Of a stretch of 64,000 nt of DNA, positions 8,381 to 18,503 are shown piece by piece. The stretch spans positions 19,708 to 83,707 of the forward strand of contig NZ_FZQY01000007.1 of NCBI RefSeq assembly GCF_900199585.1, in the 5' to 3' direction. The stretch is from Helicobacter sp. 'house sparrow 1'. GTDB lineage: Bacteria > Campylobacterota > Campylobacteria > Campylobacterales > Helicobacteraceae. The number at the start of each line of letters is the position of its first letter. Positions within the stretch are counted from its first letter, which is position 1. The notes below the pieces were generated by a model. The model saw only the letters and a program-made list of their open reading frames with translations, was not told the origin of the DNA and searched no databases. The translations under genes and the position numbers were made by a program.

Positions 8381-9553
8381 ATGAATGTTTTAACTTTCAA
8401 AATTTCACAAAATGGGGTTTCCTGTGACCCTGATGCCAATCAAGAAATTATAAAATCCTTACAAGAAATAAAAGATATCCAATCTATAGAGTTTCTTCCA
8501 TCTACAAAAAAGATCAAAGTAAGCTTCTTGGATTTACAGACAGAAGAAAAAATCTTTCAAGTGGTAAGATCCCAGAGCTTGGATATTGAAAATAAACCTT
8601 TCTTTTCTGTAATACTACCTGTTTATAATCGAGAGGGTTATATTAAAGAAACTTTAGATTCTATTTTAAATCAAAGTTTTTTAGATTTTGAGGTTATTGC
8701 TATTGATGATGGATCAACAGATAAAAGCATAGAAATACTTGAAGAAAATGCAAAATTATTTGCAAATTTTAAGTTAATTAAATTAAAGCACTGTGGTGTG
8801 AGCGAAGCAAGAAACAAGGGAATACTAAATGCAAAAGGTGATTTCCTTTGTTTTATGGATTCTGATGACTTGCTTTCTAGGGATTATTTTTTACATTTTT
8901 ATCAAGTCATAATGCAAACAGATGCAGATGTGATCAAAAATACTACAATATTAAAATTTTCTACTAAATCCCCAGCCTCTTTGAAAAATAAAAATTTAAA
9001 AATTTCTAGCATAAAAGAGTTTTATCTCAAACCTAGTAATATCAATCTGGGAGGCACTATATGGAGTTATTGCATTAAAAGGGAGTTGGTGGTTAAAAAT
9101 TCAATTTATTTTCTTCCTCAACGCATTATGGAAGATGAGGGATTTGTGTATATGCTCTTGCCCTTATGTAAAAAGTTCATAACATTTAAAGGCTCTGCAT
9201 ATTACTACCGCCAACATCATAACTCTATAGTTGCAAATGCTCCTGTAGCTTTTGATAGAATCAAAAATTTTAAAGATATTATTCAATGGTATAGAGAAAA
9301 AAATATCATTCAAAAATTTCCAATACCCTTTCATATTCTTTATGATGTGAGTATTAAAAATCCTTCTTATACTCATTATCTTAAAGATTCCCAAGAGATG
9401 TTGCGCTCTTTGAAATTAGAAGAATTTCTAAAGCAAAATAAACTTGCTTATTATCTTTACACATTGGAAATAAAAGATTTTATAAAAGAGCACCAAAAGG
9501 CTAGAGGTAGATTTAAATATTATTTAAAAAGGTTATTAGGTATCCTTAAGTAA
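8381..9553 (+). CDS. Family 2 glycosyltransferase with N-terminal extension
   Basis: The protein has 390 residues. Residues 1-73 form an extra N-terminal region I do not recognise. A GT-A fold glycosyltransferase 2 domain follows: SVILPVYNREGYI (76-88), the nucleotide-sugar motif DDGS (109-112) and the metal-binding DSDD (160-163). The C-terminal half has Tyr/His-rich stretches typical of surface-polysaccharide transferases. It probably adds a sugar to LPS, capsule or a glycan, acting at the cytoplasmic face of the inner membrane; donor and acceptor cannot be read from sequence. It has its own -10 and overlaps the convergent glycosyltransferase gene by 18 bases at the 3' end. Confidence 0.82.
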   Translation: MNVLTFKISQNGVSCDPDANQEIIKSLQEIKDIQSIEFLPSTKKIKVSFLDLQTEEKIFQVVRSQSLDIENKPFFSVILPVYNREGYIKETLDSILNQSFLDFEVIAIDDGSTDKSIEILEENAKLFANFKLIKLKHCGVSEARNKGILNAKGDFLCFMDSDDLLSRDYFLHFYQVIMQTDADVIKNTTILKFSTKSPASLKNKNLKISSIKEFYLKPSNINLGGTIWSYCIKRELVVKNSIYFLPQRIMEDEGFVYMLLPLCKKFITFKGSAYYYRQHHNSIVANAPVAFDRIKNFKDIIQWYREKNIIQKFPIPFHILYDVSIKNPSYTHYLKDSQEMLRSLKLEEFLKQNKLAYYLYTLEIKDFIKEHQKARGRFKYYLKRLLGILK

Positions 9554-11089
9554 GCCATTTTTGCACCATTTTTTGGATTGCTCAATGCTTTGTATGTAAA
9601 TTTGATGGTTTTCTTTTAGCATATTGCGAGAATTTTCCTGATGATACAAATGATAGGCTAGGGCATAGAACTTAAGTTTTCTCATTTCTCCCCCAGCATT
9701 TAAAAATCTCACCACAAACTCACTATCTTCTCTTCCCCATCCTATAAAATCTTCATTAAAACCATTGATTGCGTAAGCATCTTCTTTATAAAATGCCATA
9801 TTGCAACCTCTGACAGACAAAAGCTTGTCTTTTTTTATTCCATTTTTTTTATTTTTTTGAGAGAGATAAAAAATAATTTTTGAAAGAATTAAATTCCTTT
9901 GATTCTTAAATATTTTTTTATTTAAAGCTTTTTTATGATTTTTTTCTTGCATAATACTTTGAGTTTCTAGCTCATTTAATATGATTCTTCCACCCTGGAT
10001 GAAACAACTTTTTTTTGCAAACTTTAAATGATCTTGTATGAAAAATGGAGATAAGATCATATCTCCATCTACAATGATAATATATTCACCTTGAGCATTT
10101 GATATTGCATGATTACGAGATTTTGATAATCGATAACCACAATCCTCCTGCCAAATATGTTTAAGGGGAATTGGAAACTTGTTTTGATAATCTAAAATAA
10201 GCTCCTTTGTATCTTCTCCACTGCCATCATCTGCAATCAAAACCTCATTTGGCATAAGTTTTTGCTCCAAAATAGAATCCAAAACAAGAGCTAGACGCTC
10301 TTTTTGATTATAGGTAGTTACAATAAGACTCACACTAGGGGTAGTTAAAGAGTTTTCATAAAGTTTCATATATTTAAAAAATGCTCCAAGGCCATTACAA
10401 ATACTAATAACAAATCCTCTATAGCCATATAAAAATCCTCTTTTAAAAAGATAATTGCGTATAAAAGTCCAAAAACCCTTCAAGATAGCAATCATAGGAG
10501 AAGAAAAGCGATGTGGGTTTTGCTGCGCCCAAAGAGAAGAGTAGTGTTGCATCTTGGCTAAAAGTTGTGTAATATCTTTAAAAGAATAATGTTTGATGCT
10601 TCCTTTTAACTTTATCTCTTGAAAATTTTTAGGCACATTTAAGCTTTCATGGACTAAAGCGCTATTAAAGCTAACCTCTTTTTTGTTAAAAAGTCTTTTT
10701 ACATAATCAGGATACCAGCCACAAGCCTTGATCCACTCACCATTGTAGTGATTTTTTCTGCTTAGGGCATAAACACAATGTGAATCAAGTTTAAGATCAT
10801 TAATGCTCTTGATAGCATCTTCATCTAAAACTTCATCAGAATCTATGCTTAAAATCCAATCATTCTTTGCATATGAGATTGCAAGATTTTTTAATGCACC
10901 AAAACCTATAAAATCGCTTTGATAAATTTTCACATTATGAAATTGTTTTGCAATCTCTAATGTGTTATCATCACTTAAATTATCAAGCAAAATAATTTCA
11001 TCAAAATTCTTTAAGGCATCCAAACATTCTTTGATGGTTTTTTCAGAATTCTTTACTAAAATTGCAACACTAATTTTTGAGAGATTCAT
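9536..11089 (-). CDS. Tandem two-domain family 2 glycosyltransferase
   Basis: One 517-residue protein carries two GT-A domains. The N-terminal domain (about 1-235) opens KISVAILVKNSEKTI and has DSDE as its metal site; it resembles WaaE/LgtF-type glucosyltransferases of LPS inner core. The C-terminal domain (about 250-510) opens SVSLIVTTYNQ, has ADDGS and VDGDM, and ends with the GWGREDSE motif found in enzymes with a galactosyltransferase-type C-terminal module. A basic amphipathic stretch between them (ILKGFWTFIRNYLFKRG) may attach it to the membrane. The protein could add two successive LPS or lipooligosaccharide sugars. It starts inside the 3' end of trhP (20-base overlap) as last gene of the prfB-cheZ-trhP operon. 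The coding strand has three A runs of 7-8 bases around 9822-9850. Confidence 0.8.
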   Translation of the reverse strand: MNLSKISVAILVKNSEKTIKECLDALKNFDEIILLDNLSDDNTLEIAKQFHNVKIYQSDFIGFGALKNLAISYAKNDWILSIDSDEVLDEDAIKSINDLKLDSHCVYALSRKNHYNGEWIKACGWYPDYVKRLFNKKEVSFNSALVHESLNVPKNFQEIKLKGSIKHYSFKDITQLLAKMQHYSSLWAQQNPHRFSSPMIAILKGFWTFIRNYLFKRGFLYGYRGFVISICNGLGAFFKYMKLYENSLTTPSVSLIVTTYNQKERLALVLDSILEQKLMPNEVLIADDGSGEDTKELILDYQNKFPIPLKHIWQEDCGYRLSKSRNHAISNAQGEYIIIVDGDMILSPFFIQDHLKFAKKSCFIQGGRIILNELETQSIMQEKNHKKALNKKIFKNQRNLILSKIIFYLSQKNKKNGIKKDKLLSVRGCNMAFYKEDAYAINGFNEDFIGWGREDSEFVVRFLNAGGEMRKLKFYALAYHLYHQENSRNMLKENHQIYIQSIEQSKKWCKNGLLKDT

Positions 11090-12416
11090 TGTGTTTTTTC
11101 TCAGGATTAGGAATTCTCAAAAAGCTAAATGCAGGAAGCTTAGCAGGCAACTTAACAGAGTGAATATTCCCACTATGGATACTTGAGAGCTCTTGTTGAT
11201 TATCTAACAAAATCTTATTTAAAACCAAAAAGTGCTTATTGCCATCTTGATAAACTTTTCCTATTTCATTTTCAATACTTGGGATTGCGCTATCTAAAGG
11301 TGCTACAATTTCTAGAGCATCTCCAATATGGATACTATATTTACACAAAAATTCCTCACCATTTTCACTCACTTCCCCACATACTTGAAAATCCCCATCA
11401 CTAATTGCACTCTTGTGATTTTGTGTATCTAATCTTTCAAAAGGTCTTCTTATGATATAGCCATCAGTAAATCCTCTATTTTTAAGAGTATGAAGTTCTT
11501 CTTGATAGATTTGAGGATTGATTTTATTTGCATAATAATCTTCAATTGCCATTCTATAAGTTCTTGCAGTAATCCCTGCATAATATGTTGATTTAGTCCT
11601 ACCTTCAATCTTTAATGCATCAATTGCATTAGAATCTAAAATTTCTTGCAGATGGCTTGCTAGATTTAAATCTTTAGAATTAAGAATATGGGATCCAATT
11701 CCCTCTTCTTCTTCAATTTTTATCACTGCATTATTATCTGGAGCTTTAAGATAAATTTCATTATCAAAAGGAACAAGCCTATCTGTTTCTTTATCTTTTA
11801 CAAAATATTCATAATCAAATCTACAATCATTTGCACAACTACCTCTATTAGGCACTCTACCATTTTGAAGAGCAGAGATGAGGCATCTACCAGAAAAAGC
11901 AAAACACATACTTCCATGCACAAAAATTTCAATTTCTAAATCCGGTAAATGTTTTTTTATCTCAATGGCATCCTTTAGACTCATTTCTCTAGCTGCAACA
12001 ATTCTTTTTACACCCATTTCATAAAAAACTTCAGCATCCAAAATATTTAATACATTAGCTTGTGTAGAAAGATGAATAGGAATATGTGGTGCAATCTTTT
12101 TTGCCAATCTAACAACACCAGGTGCAGCAATAATAAATGCATCCGGATTAATATCAGCCATCTGTGTGATATGTTTTTCTAGTAGTTTGATTTGATGATT
12201 AAAAGGAAAGCCATTGATTGCAGCATAAACCTTTTTGCCTCTTTGATGGGCATATTTGATACCCTCTTCAAAGGTTTCAAAATCAAAATTTTTTCCCGCA
12301 CGATTTCGTAGTGAAAAATGGCTAACACCGCCATAAACTGCATCAGCACCAAAATTAATAGCAATTTTTAATTTATGTAAATTTCCAGCAGGGGAGAGTA
12401 ATTGAACTTTTTTCAT
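11070..12416 (-). CDS. U32-family protein, tRNA 5-hydroxyuridine synthesis (TrhP/YegQ-like; formerly PrtC collagenase)
   Basis: The 448-residue protein begins with the U32 hallmark ELLSPAGNLHKLK-like segment (VQLLSPAGNLHKLKIAI). It carries the family signature EIFVHGSMCFAFSGRC followed by the cysteines of GSCANDCR, and a second domain ends in a beta-barrel-like tail. U32 proteins of this type were first called collagenase-like peptidases. YegQ/TrhP is now known to make ho5U34 in tRNA from prephenate, and the Cys set is consistent with a bound Fe-S cluster. The location next to cheZ and prfB matches my memory of H. pylori HP0169-HP0171. It overlaps cheZ by four bases (ATGA) and the downstream glycosyltransferase by 20. 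Confidence 0.82.
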   Translation of the reverse strand: MKKVQLLSPAGNLHKLKIAINFGADAVYGGVSHFSLRNRAGKNFDFETFEEGIKYAHQRGKKVYAAINGFPFNHQIKLLEKHITQMADINPDAFIIAAPGVVRLAKKIAPHIPIHLSTQANVLNILDAEVFYEMGVKRIVAAREMSLKDAIEIKKHLPDLEIEIFVHGSMCFAFSGRCLISALQNGRVPNRGSCANDCRFDYEYFVKDKETDRLVPFDNEIYLKAPDNNAVIKIEEEEGIGSHILNSKDLNLASHLQEILDSNAIDALKIEGRTKSTYYAGITARTYRMAIEDYYANKINPQIYQEELHTLKNRGFTDGYIIRRPFERLDTQNHKSAISDGDFQVCGEVSENGEEFLCKYSIHIGDALEIVAPLDSAIPSIENEIGKVYQDGNKHFLVLNKILLDNQQELSSIHSGNIHSVKLPAKLPAFSFLRIPNPEKKHNESLKN

Positions 12417-13042
12417 TTTTTCCTTCCAAAAGAGGTAATAATTGCTTGAATTTCATTATCAAATTGATTGTCTTGATCTTCAGTTTCTTGTTTTGGAAAA
12501 ACAGGAAGCCTTGTCTCATCAATAGGATCTTGAAATAAATGATGGATATAAAAAGATAAAGCTCTTGTAGTATCCATGATATGATTAATTTTTTGATGAT
12601 AGGCTTTTTGGGATTTAAGCTTTTCATCTAAGTTTAAACAGTGTTTTGAAGAATTCTTGCTATTTTCTTGAATGGCAATAATTTTTTCTATCACTTCTTG
12701 AGTTTCGTGAAATGAATTATCAAAAATCTTTATGTTTGGAAATTTTAATACAAGCTTTTCAAAAATTTCAAGATGTCTAATTGCATAGTTTAGAATCTCT
12801 TGGATATTTTGATTAATGAGTTTGTTCTTATCCTGTAAATTTTTAAGCTCAATATCAGAATCTTCAAGTGCTTTTTGAGACTGCAGAGCTATAGATTGCA
12901 AAGTCTGCAACCTATTTTCCTTATCTTTAAGAGAATCATCTTCTATATCTTGATGAGTTACAGAATGAGGCATTGCTTCAGCTTCCTCATCCCATTGTTC
13001 TTGATGAGCTTTCATTAGTGCATCAAGTTCTTCTTGATTCAT
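12413..13042 (-). CDS. cheZ: CheZ, chemotaxis phosphatase (remote epsilonproteobacterial type)
   Basis: The 209-residue, mostly helical protein would dephosphorylate CheY-P. I identify it by three features. It sits between prfB and the U32 gene, as CheZ does in H. pylori. The C-terminal amphipathic peptide DNEIQAIITSFGRKK resembles the CheY-binding tail of CheZ (VDDLLASLGF-like in E. coli). Long central helices form a coiled-coil hairpin (about 40-190). LFQDPIDET near residue 170 resembles the FQDLTGQ active-site stretch of enterobacterial CheZ, although the Gln is not clearly kept at the same spacing. The N-terminus MNQEELDALMK resembles the CheY-binding peptide of FliM. AAGGAGTG precedes its ATG by about eight bases. 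Sequence divergence is extreme, so the call leans on context. Confidence 0.75.
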   Translation of the reverse strand: MNQEELDALMKAHQEQWDEEAEAMPHSVTHQDIEDDSLKDKENRLQTLQSIALQSQKALEDSDIELKNLQDKNKLINQNIQEILNYAIRHLEIFEKLVLKFPNIKIFDNSFHETQEVIEKIIAIQENSKNSSKHCLNLDEKLKSQKAYHQKINHIMDTTRALSFYIHHLFQDPIDETRLPVFPKQETEDQDNQFDNEIQAIITSFGRKK

Positions 13043-13065
13043 TGTTTCACTCCTTGACCTTTTCT

Positions 13066-14151
13066 TTAAGTTTTTGAAATCAATACACCCTCTATGATAC
13101 TATCAATATCACCATCTAATATTGCCTCAACATTACTATAGGCAATATTACTACGATTATCCTTAACTTGCTGATAGGGACTTAACACATAGCTTCTAAT
13201 CTGATGCCCCCAACCAATTTCACTTTTTTCTTGAGAAGATATCGAGCTATTTTGCTTTTCTCTTTCTATCTCATAGAGCTTAGATTTTAGCATTTTTAGA
13301 GCTGTAGCCTTATTTTTATGTTGCGATCTGTCATTTTGACATTGCACCACAATACCAGTTGGAAGATGAGTAATTCTGATAGCAGATTCTGTTTTATTTA
13401 CATGCTGTCCTCCAGCACCACTTGCACGATAAGTATCAATTCTGATATCTTTTTCTTCAATATCAATTTCTATATTATCATCCAATTCAGGGCTTACCTG
13501 CACACTTGCAAAACTAGTATGTCGCTTTGCATTTGCATCAAATGGACTATTTCTCACTAAACGATGCACTCCATTTTCTGTTTTCATATACCCATAGGCA
13601 TTTTCTCCTTTAATCAGAAATGCAACTCCCTTGATTCCTGCCTCCTCTCCATCTTGATAGTCTAAAATTTCAGCCTTATAACCCTTTCTTTCACACCATC
13701 TCAAGTACATACGATATAAAATACTCCCCCAATCTTGGCTCTCTGTTCCACCTGCACCAGGCTGGATTGTAACAATAGCATTTGCACCATCATATTCGCC
13801 ACTTAACATTACTGCTATTTCTACCCGTTTGATAGAATTTTCAAGTTCTGCAGACTCTTCAAATAATAATGCTAGAGTTTCTGCTTCATTTTGAGAAAGC
13901 TCAAAAAGCTCAGAAGCATCATCAATAAGGCTTTTAGCACCCTGATAGGTTTGAATCATTCTCTCAATTTTTGATTTCTCTTTGCCTATCTCTCCTGCTT
14001 TTTTTACATCATTCCAAAAATTACTATCTTGTTCTAAGATAGCAATCTCATCTAATCTTTCTTGTAATTTTTCGGGTTTTATAATTTTTTGGATATTATT
14101 GATTTTAGTTTTTAAATTTTTTAAAAGTTCGCCGTACTCATAAGAATCCAT
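13066..14151 (-). CDS. prfB: Peptide chain release factor 2
   Basis: This class I release factor recognises UAA and UGA. The recognition tripeptide SPF appears in RNSPFDAN, and the GGQ catalytic motif is in [13 protein letters not shown]. The frame is open from a TTG at 14178, but ATG 14151 ([12 protein letters not shown]) matches the usual RF2 start better and gives 361 residues. There is no in-frame TGA near codon 25, so the programmed +1 frameshift that regulates RF2 in many bacteria is absent. It heads the operon prfB-cheZ-trhP-glycosyltransferase, with 23 bases before cheZ. Confidence 0.95.
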   Translation of the reverse strand: MDSYEYGELLKNLKTKINNIQKIIKPEKLQERLDEIAILEQDSNFWNDVKKAGEIGKEKSKIERMIQTYQGAKSLIDDASELFELSQNEAETLALLFEESAELENSIKRVEIAVMLSGEYDGANAIVTIQPGAGGTESQDWGSILYRMYLRWCERKGYKAEILDYQDGEEAGIKGVAFLIKGENAYGYMKTENGVHRLVRNSPFDANAKRHTSFASVQVSPELDDNIEIDIEEKDIRIDTYRASGAGGQHVNKTESAIRITHLPTGIVVQCQNDRSQHKNKATALKMLKSKLYEIEREKQNSSISSQEKSEIGWGHQIRSYVLSPYQQVKDNRSNIAYSNVEAILDGDIDSIIEGVLISKT

Positions 14152-14379
14152 GCCTAATACACTCTCAAATTTACTCAAAGTTTTAGACTACTTAAGTCTA
14201 TGTTTTTAGAAACAGAATTCTACAACAAAAAAGAATAAAAATATCTGAACTCCTCAAGAAGATTCTAATCCACAAATCTTTGTCATATCAATCTTAAAAA
14301 ACCAAGATTAAAAACTTACAAGAGCCATAAATTACTCATTGTAACTGAATAGAATCAAAAGAATTAAATACTTTTTTGA

Positions 14380-14385
14380 TACAAT
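14380..14385 (+). promoter_or_regulatory. Candidate -10 element for lepA operon
   Basis: TACAAT in context TTTTTTGATACAATTTCATT, 42 bases before the lepA ATG. The preceding 200 bases between prfB and lepA are AT-rich and hold no gene that I can support. Confidence 0.5.
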
Positions 14386-14426
14386 TTCATTAGTTTTTTA
14401 CATATTTTTGAGGAAGTTTTGGAGTG

Positions 14427-16217
14427 ATGGATAAAATTAGAAATTTTTCTATTATTGCACATATTGATCATGGAAAGTCTACTCTTGCAGATAGGCTCAT
14501 TCAAGAATGTGGTGGTGTTAGTGATAGAGAAATGGTAAGTCAAATAATGGACACAATGGATATTGAAAAGGAAAGAGGTATCACAATAAAGGCACAATCT
14601 GTGCGTTTAAAATACTCCTATCAAGGGGAAGAGTATATCCTAAACCTTATAGATACTCCAGGGCATGTTGATTTTAGTTATGAGGTAAGTCGGAGTTTAA
14701 GTAGTTGTGAGGGAGCGCTTCTTGTAGTGGATGCCTCACAGGGAGTAGAAGCCCAAACTATTGCAAATGTATATATTGCACTTGATAATAATTTAGAAAT
14801 TATTCCTGTAATCAATAAAATTGATTTACCTGCAGCAGATCCACTAAGGGTTGCTGAAGAAATAGAATCTAGTATAGGTATTGACTGCACAGATGCATTA
14901 GAGGTAAGTGCAAAAAGTGGTGTAGGGATTAAAGAACTAATTGAAAGAATTATCACGCAAGTACCACCACCAAATGGCAATAAACAAGCACCAACAAAAG
15001 CTCTCATCTATGATTCTTGGTTTGATAATTATTTGGGAGCATTAGCGCTTGTAAGGGTGATTGATGGAAAAATTTCATTGAATCAAAAAGTGATGATTAT
15101 GAGTACAGAGAAAAAACACGAAGTATTGGGCTTATATTATCCTCACCCCTTGCAAAAAATCAAAACACAGAGTATTGAGTGCGGAGAGATTGGAATCATA
15201 TCTCTTGGTTTAAAGAGTGTTACTGATATGGCTGTGGGGGACACTATTACAGATGCAAACTACCCGACAAAATCTCCAATTGAGGGTTTTATGCCCGCTA
15301 AACCCTTTGTGTTTGCTGGTATCTATCCTATTGAGACAGATAAATTTGAGGAATTAAGAGATGCACTCAATAAATTGCGTTTAAATGATTCTGCTTTAAG
15401 CTTTGAACCAGAAACAAGCATAGCGCTTGGTTTTGGCTTTAGGGTAGGTTTTCTAGGACTTTTGCATATGGAGGTTGTCAAAGAGAGATTAGAGAGGGAG
15501 TTTGGACTTATGCTAATTGCAACCGCCCCAACTGTAGTGTATGAAGTTGAGCTTACTGATGGAAGCAAGGTAATGGTACAAAACCCTAGTGAATTGCCTC
15601 CTGAGCAAAAAATTGCAAGTATTAAAGAACCCTATGTCAGAGCATCCATCATTACCCCATCTGATTATCTTGGCAATATTATTACTCTACTTAGTAATCG
15701 CAGAGGAATACAAGAAAAAATGGATTATTTAAGTCAAAATCGTGTAATGCTAGAGTATGCAATTCCTAGCAATGAAATTGTAATGGATTTTTACGACAAG
15801 CTAAAGTCCTGCACAAAAGGTTATGCAAGTTTTGATTATGAACCCATAGAATCTAGAGTAGGTGATTTGGTTAAGCTTGATGTGAGGGTTGCAGGTGAAG
15901 TAGTAGATGCACTATCTATCATTGTAGATAAATCCAAAAGCTATGAAAAAGGTAAGGCTCTTGTAGAATCTATGAAAGAACTTGTTCCAAGACAATTGTT
16001 TGAGGTTGCAATTCAAGCAAGTATTGGAAATAAAATTATTGCACGAGAAACAATCAAATCAATGGGAAAAAATGTAACTGCTAAGTGTTATGGTGGAGAC
16101 ATTACAAGAAAACGAAAACTACTTGAAAAACAAAAAGAAGGTAAAAAACGCATGAAAGCCATTGGTAAAGTAGAACTACCCCAAGAGGCCTTTTTGGCAG
16201 TTTTAAAAATTGATTAA
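14427..16217 (+). CDS. lepA: Elongation factor 4 (LepA)
   Basis: This is a 596-residue translational GTPase that back-translocates or remodels stalled ribosomes. G1 is [10 protein letters not shown]3 is DTPGHVD and G4 is NKID. The EF-G-like domains II and III and the LepA-specific C-terminal domain (ending [20 protein letters not shown]) are complete. A GTG three bases earlier is in frame, but the ATG fits family starts and lies ten bases after AGGAAG. The stop overlaps the pabBC start by one base. Confidence 0.97.
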   Translation: MDKIRNFSIIAHIDHGKSTLADRLIQECGGVSDREMVSQIMDTMDIEKERGITIKAQSVRLKYSYQGEEYILNLIDTPGHVDFSYEVSRSLSSCEGALLVVDASQGVEAQTIANVYIALDNNLEIIPVINKIDLPAADPLRVAEEIESSIGIDCTDALEVSAKSGVGIKELIERIITQVPPPNGNKQAPTKALIYDSWFDNYLGALALVRVIDGKISLNQKVMIMSTEKKHEVLGLYYPHPLQKIKTQSIECGEIGIISLGLKSVTDMAVGDTITDANYPTKSPIEGFMPAKPFVFAGIYPIETDKFEELRDALNKLRLNDSALSFEPETSIALGFGFRVGFLGLLHMEVVKERLEREFGLMLIATAPTVVYEVELTDGSKVMVQNPSELPPEQKIASIKEPYVRASIITPSDYLGNIITLLSNRRGIQEKMDYLSQNRVMLEYAIPSNEIVMDFYDKLKSCTKGYASFDYEPIESRVGDLVKLDVRVAGEVVDALSIIVDKSKSYEKGKALVESMKELVPRQLFEVAIQASIGNKIIARETIKSMGKNVTAKCYGGDITRKRKLLEKQKEGKKRMKAIGKVELPQEAFLAVLKID

Positions 16218-17860
16218 TGGTTTTTGGGAATTTTTATTATTATGAACTACTTGAAAAGTTTGTAGCATTTAATAAATGGGATTTTTTTAAAGTCTTAAAA
16301 CAGCTGGAAGAAAAAAGGCATTTAGGCTTTTTAGTTGGCTATATCAGATATGAGGCTTGGAGGGTTTTAGATCATCAAAATTATAAAACAACAAAGCCTC
16401 TACTTTATTTTGAGCTTTTTGCCAAAAGAAAACCCTTTGTAAAAACAAAAACCAATTTCTATACCTTTTACCCACAAATTAGTAACACACAAGACTTTCA
16501 TCTCTATAAAACAAATATTGCAAAAATCAAAAGAGCTATTAGAAGAGGGGATACTTATCAGGTAAATTACACTTATCCTATTAAGCTAAAAACACAAAGT
16601 CACTATCAAAACATATTTAATGAAATTTTAAAAAACCAAGATACGGATTATAAGGCTTTAATTCAAAATGATTATGAAACAATCCTATCTTTTTCACCAG
16701 AGTTATTTTTTAAAGTAGAGGGTAAAAAAATCACTACTCAACCAATGAAGGGAACCATAAAAAGAGTTCAGGATGAGTTTTTGGATCAAAAAAATAAACA
16801 GGATCTGCAAAATAGTGAAAAAAATCAGAGTGAAAATGTAATGATTGTAGATTTATTGCGCAATGATTTAAGCAGAATCTCACACAATGTAAAGGTAGAA
16901 AAGCTTTTTGAGATTTTATCTTATAAAACATTGCATCAAATGATATCTGAAATTCAAGCAGTGCTTAGAGATAATATAACTCTTATTGATATTCTTAAAG
17001 CTTTATTCCCTTGTGGATCAATTACAGGGGCTCCAAAATATAAGACTATTCAAATAATTCAAGAACTAGAGAAAAATCCGCGTGGGGTTTATTGTGGTTT
17101 AATTGGTGTGATTGAAAAAGATAAAATGTGTTTTAATGTCCCCATACGAACACTGCATCAAGAAAGGGATTCAAAAGAGTTAAAACTAAATGTTGGAAGT
17201 GGAATTGTATGGGATAGTAAAGCCAAGGAAGAATATAAAGAAAGTATCCTAAAATCACTTTTTATTTATCCCAAAATAGATTTTTTACTTGTTGAGACAA
17301 TGTTAGTAAAAGGTGGGAAAATTCAAAACTTTTCTTATCATAAAAAAAGAATGTTAGATTCTGCTGATTATTTTGGATTTAAGATTCCAAACTTCCAAGA
17401 AATAAAAAAACCCAAGGATGGTATTTTAAGAATTACTTTAAACAAACAAGGGAGATTAAAACAAGAATACAAACGATTGGAAAAACTAACTACTACAAAA
17501 ATAGTTCTATCAGAAAATCCAATTGAACATCAAAATGACTTCTTGTATCACAAAACAACTTACGCACCTTGGTATGAAAAAACGCGAGAAAAAATTAGGC
17601 AAGGAGAATTCTTTGATTGTATTTTTTATAACAAAAACAATGAGCTTACAGAAGGTGCAAGAAGCAATCTTGTTTTGCAAATCAACCAAGAATTATTGAC
17701 TCCAAGATTAGATTGCGGGCTCTTAAATGGCATAATGCGTAAAAAAATGTTAAGAAAAAAGCAGATTAAAGAGAAGGTTTTGTTCCTTGAAGACTTGAAA
17801 AGAGCAGAAAAAATCTTTTGCATCAACTCCGTAAGAGGTGTAGTAGAGGTATTTTTATGA
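16217..17860 (+). CDS. pabB: Fused aminodeoxychorismate synthase component I / aminodeoxychorismate lyase
   Basis: This bifunctional folate-pathway protein has 547 residues. Residues 1 to about 345 form the chorismate-binding PabB domain with the family signature CGSITGAPK and NVGSGIVWDS; the downstream Glu-rich active-site region is intact. The remainder is a PLP fold IV, PabC-like lyase domain, with YHKKRMLDSADYF near its start and ENNELTEGARSN-type segment (NNELTEGARSNLV) near its end. Together with the glutaminase from the next gene it would convert chorismate to p-aminobenzoate. A PabB-PabC fusion of similar size is known from H. pylori. The start overlaps lepA and the end overlaps pabA by four bases. 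Confidence 0.9.
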   Translation: MVFGNFYYYELLEKFVAFNKWDFFKVLKQLEEKRHLGFLVGYIRYEAWRVLDHQNYKTTKPLLYFELFAKRKPFVKTKTNFYTFYPQISNTQDFHLYKTNIAKIKRAIRRGDTYQVNYTYPIKLKTQSHYQNIFNEILKNQDTDYKALIQNDYETILSFSPELFFKVEGKKITTQPMKGTIKRVQDEFLDQKNKQDLQNSEKNQSENVMIVDLLRNDLSRISHNVKVEKLFEILSYKTLHQMISEIQAVLRDNITLIDILKALFPCGSITGAPKYKTIQIIQELEKNPRGVYCGLIGVIEKDKMCFNVPIRTLHQERDSKELKLNVGSGIVWDSKAKEEYKESILKSLFIYPKIDFLLVETMLVKGGKIQNFSYHKKRMLDSADYFGFKIPNFQEIKKPKDGILRITLNKQGRLKQEYKRLEKLTTTKIVLSENPIEHQNDFLYHKTTYAPWYEKTREKIRQGEFFDCIFYNKNNELTEGARSNLVLQINQELLTPRLDCGLLNGIMRKKMLRKKQIKEKVLFLEDLKRAEKIFCINSVRGVVEVFL

Positions 17861-18408
17861 TTCAAATAACAATGATTGATCATTATGATTCTTTTACATA
17901 CAACATTGTGCATTACCTAAAAGACTTCAATCTTAAAGTATTTTACCCTCATCAGATAGATTGGAAATTTTTAGAAAATTCCTCCCATGTGATTTTTTCC
18001 CCAGGTTATGGCCATCCTAAAGAAATGAAGCATAGCTTAAAAATCTTGGAAAAAATCTACCTAAAAAAGCCTATTTTAGGCATATGCCTAGGACATCAGA
18101 TTATTGCTCATTTCTTTAACTCCAAGGTTTGCAGATTAAAAAATCCCTTTCATGGTAAAACTTCTGTGGTTACTCACTATAATAGCTCCTTATTTCAGGG
18201 GATTCCTAATCAATTTCAGGTAGGTCGTTACCATTCTTTGTGTGTTAAAAATCTTCAAGAGCCACTTCGAGTAAATTGTTTGAGTGATGATGGTGTAGTA
18301 ATGGGGTTAGAGCATCAAGAATTACCAATTTATGGATTACAATTTCATCCAGAATCTATTCTCTCAAGATATGGTAAAGATATTTTGATGAATTTTTTAA
18401 AATTTTGA
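17857..18408 (+). CDS. pabA: Glutamine amidotransferase component of aminodeoxychorismate synthase (PabA/TrpG-type)
   Basis: The 183-residue class I glutaminase has the nucleophile elbow GICLGHQ and the His-Glu pair FHPESI, giving a full Cys-His-Glu triad. A TTG 39 bases upstream is in frame, but the ATG at 17857 sits in an ATGA overlap with pabBC and gives the standard start MIQITMIDHYDSFTYN. Its placement directly behind pabBC argues that it supplies ammonia for p-aminobenzoate rather than anthranilate, though PabA and TrpG cannot be told apart by motif alone. Confidence 0.88.
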   Translation: MIQITMIDHYDSFTYNIVHYLKDFNLKVFYPHQIDWKFLENSSHVIFSPGYGHPKEMKHSLKILEKIYLKKPILGICLGHQIIAHFFNSKVCRLKNPFHGKTSVVTHYNSSLFQGIPNQFQVGRYHSLCVKNLQEPLRVNCLSDDGVVMGLEHQELPIYGLQFHPESILSRYGKDILMNFLKF

Positions 18409-18463
18409 GGTCAAAAAAACCTTAAGATAAGAATTTTAAGTTTATTTTTTAAAAAAACTTTGA

Positions 18464-18469
18464 TAGAAT
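18464..18469 (+). promoter_or_regulatory. Candidate -10 element for acpP
   Basis: TAGAAT in context CTTTGATAGAATTTTGC, 35 bases before the acpP ATG. It follows a weak AT-only inverted repeat after pabA (CTTAA at 18421 with TTAAG at 18436) and a T-rich stretch that may end the lepA-pab transcript. Confidence 0.5.
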
Positions 18470-18503
18470 TTTGCATTCTTAAAATATACCCAAGGAGTAA
18501 AAA

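Noticed and set aside
9822..9850. A/T runs of 7-8 in the two-domain glycosyltransferase as a phase-variation switch
   Set aside because: Runs of this length are common in this AT-rich window, are short for slippage, and no G or C run is present.
13066..14178. Programmed frameshift in prfB
   Set aside because: The frame is continuous with no in-frame TGA and no CTTTGA slippery site at the expected place near codon 25.
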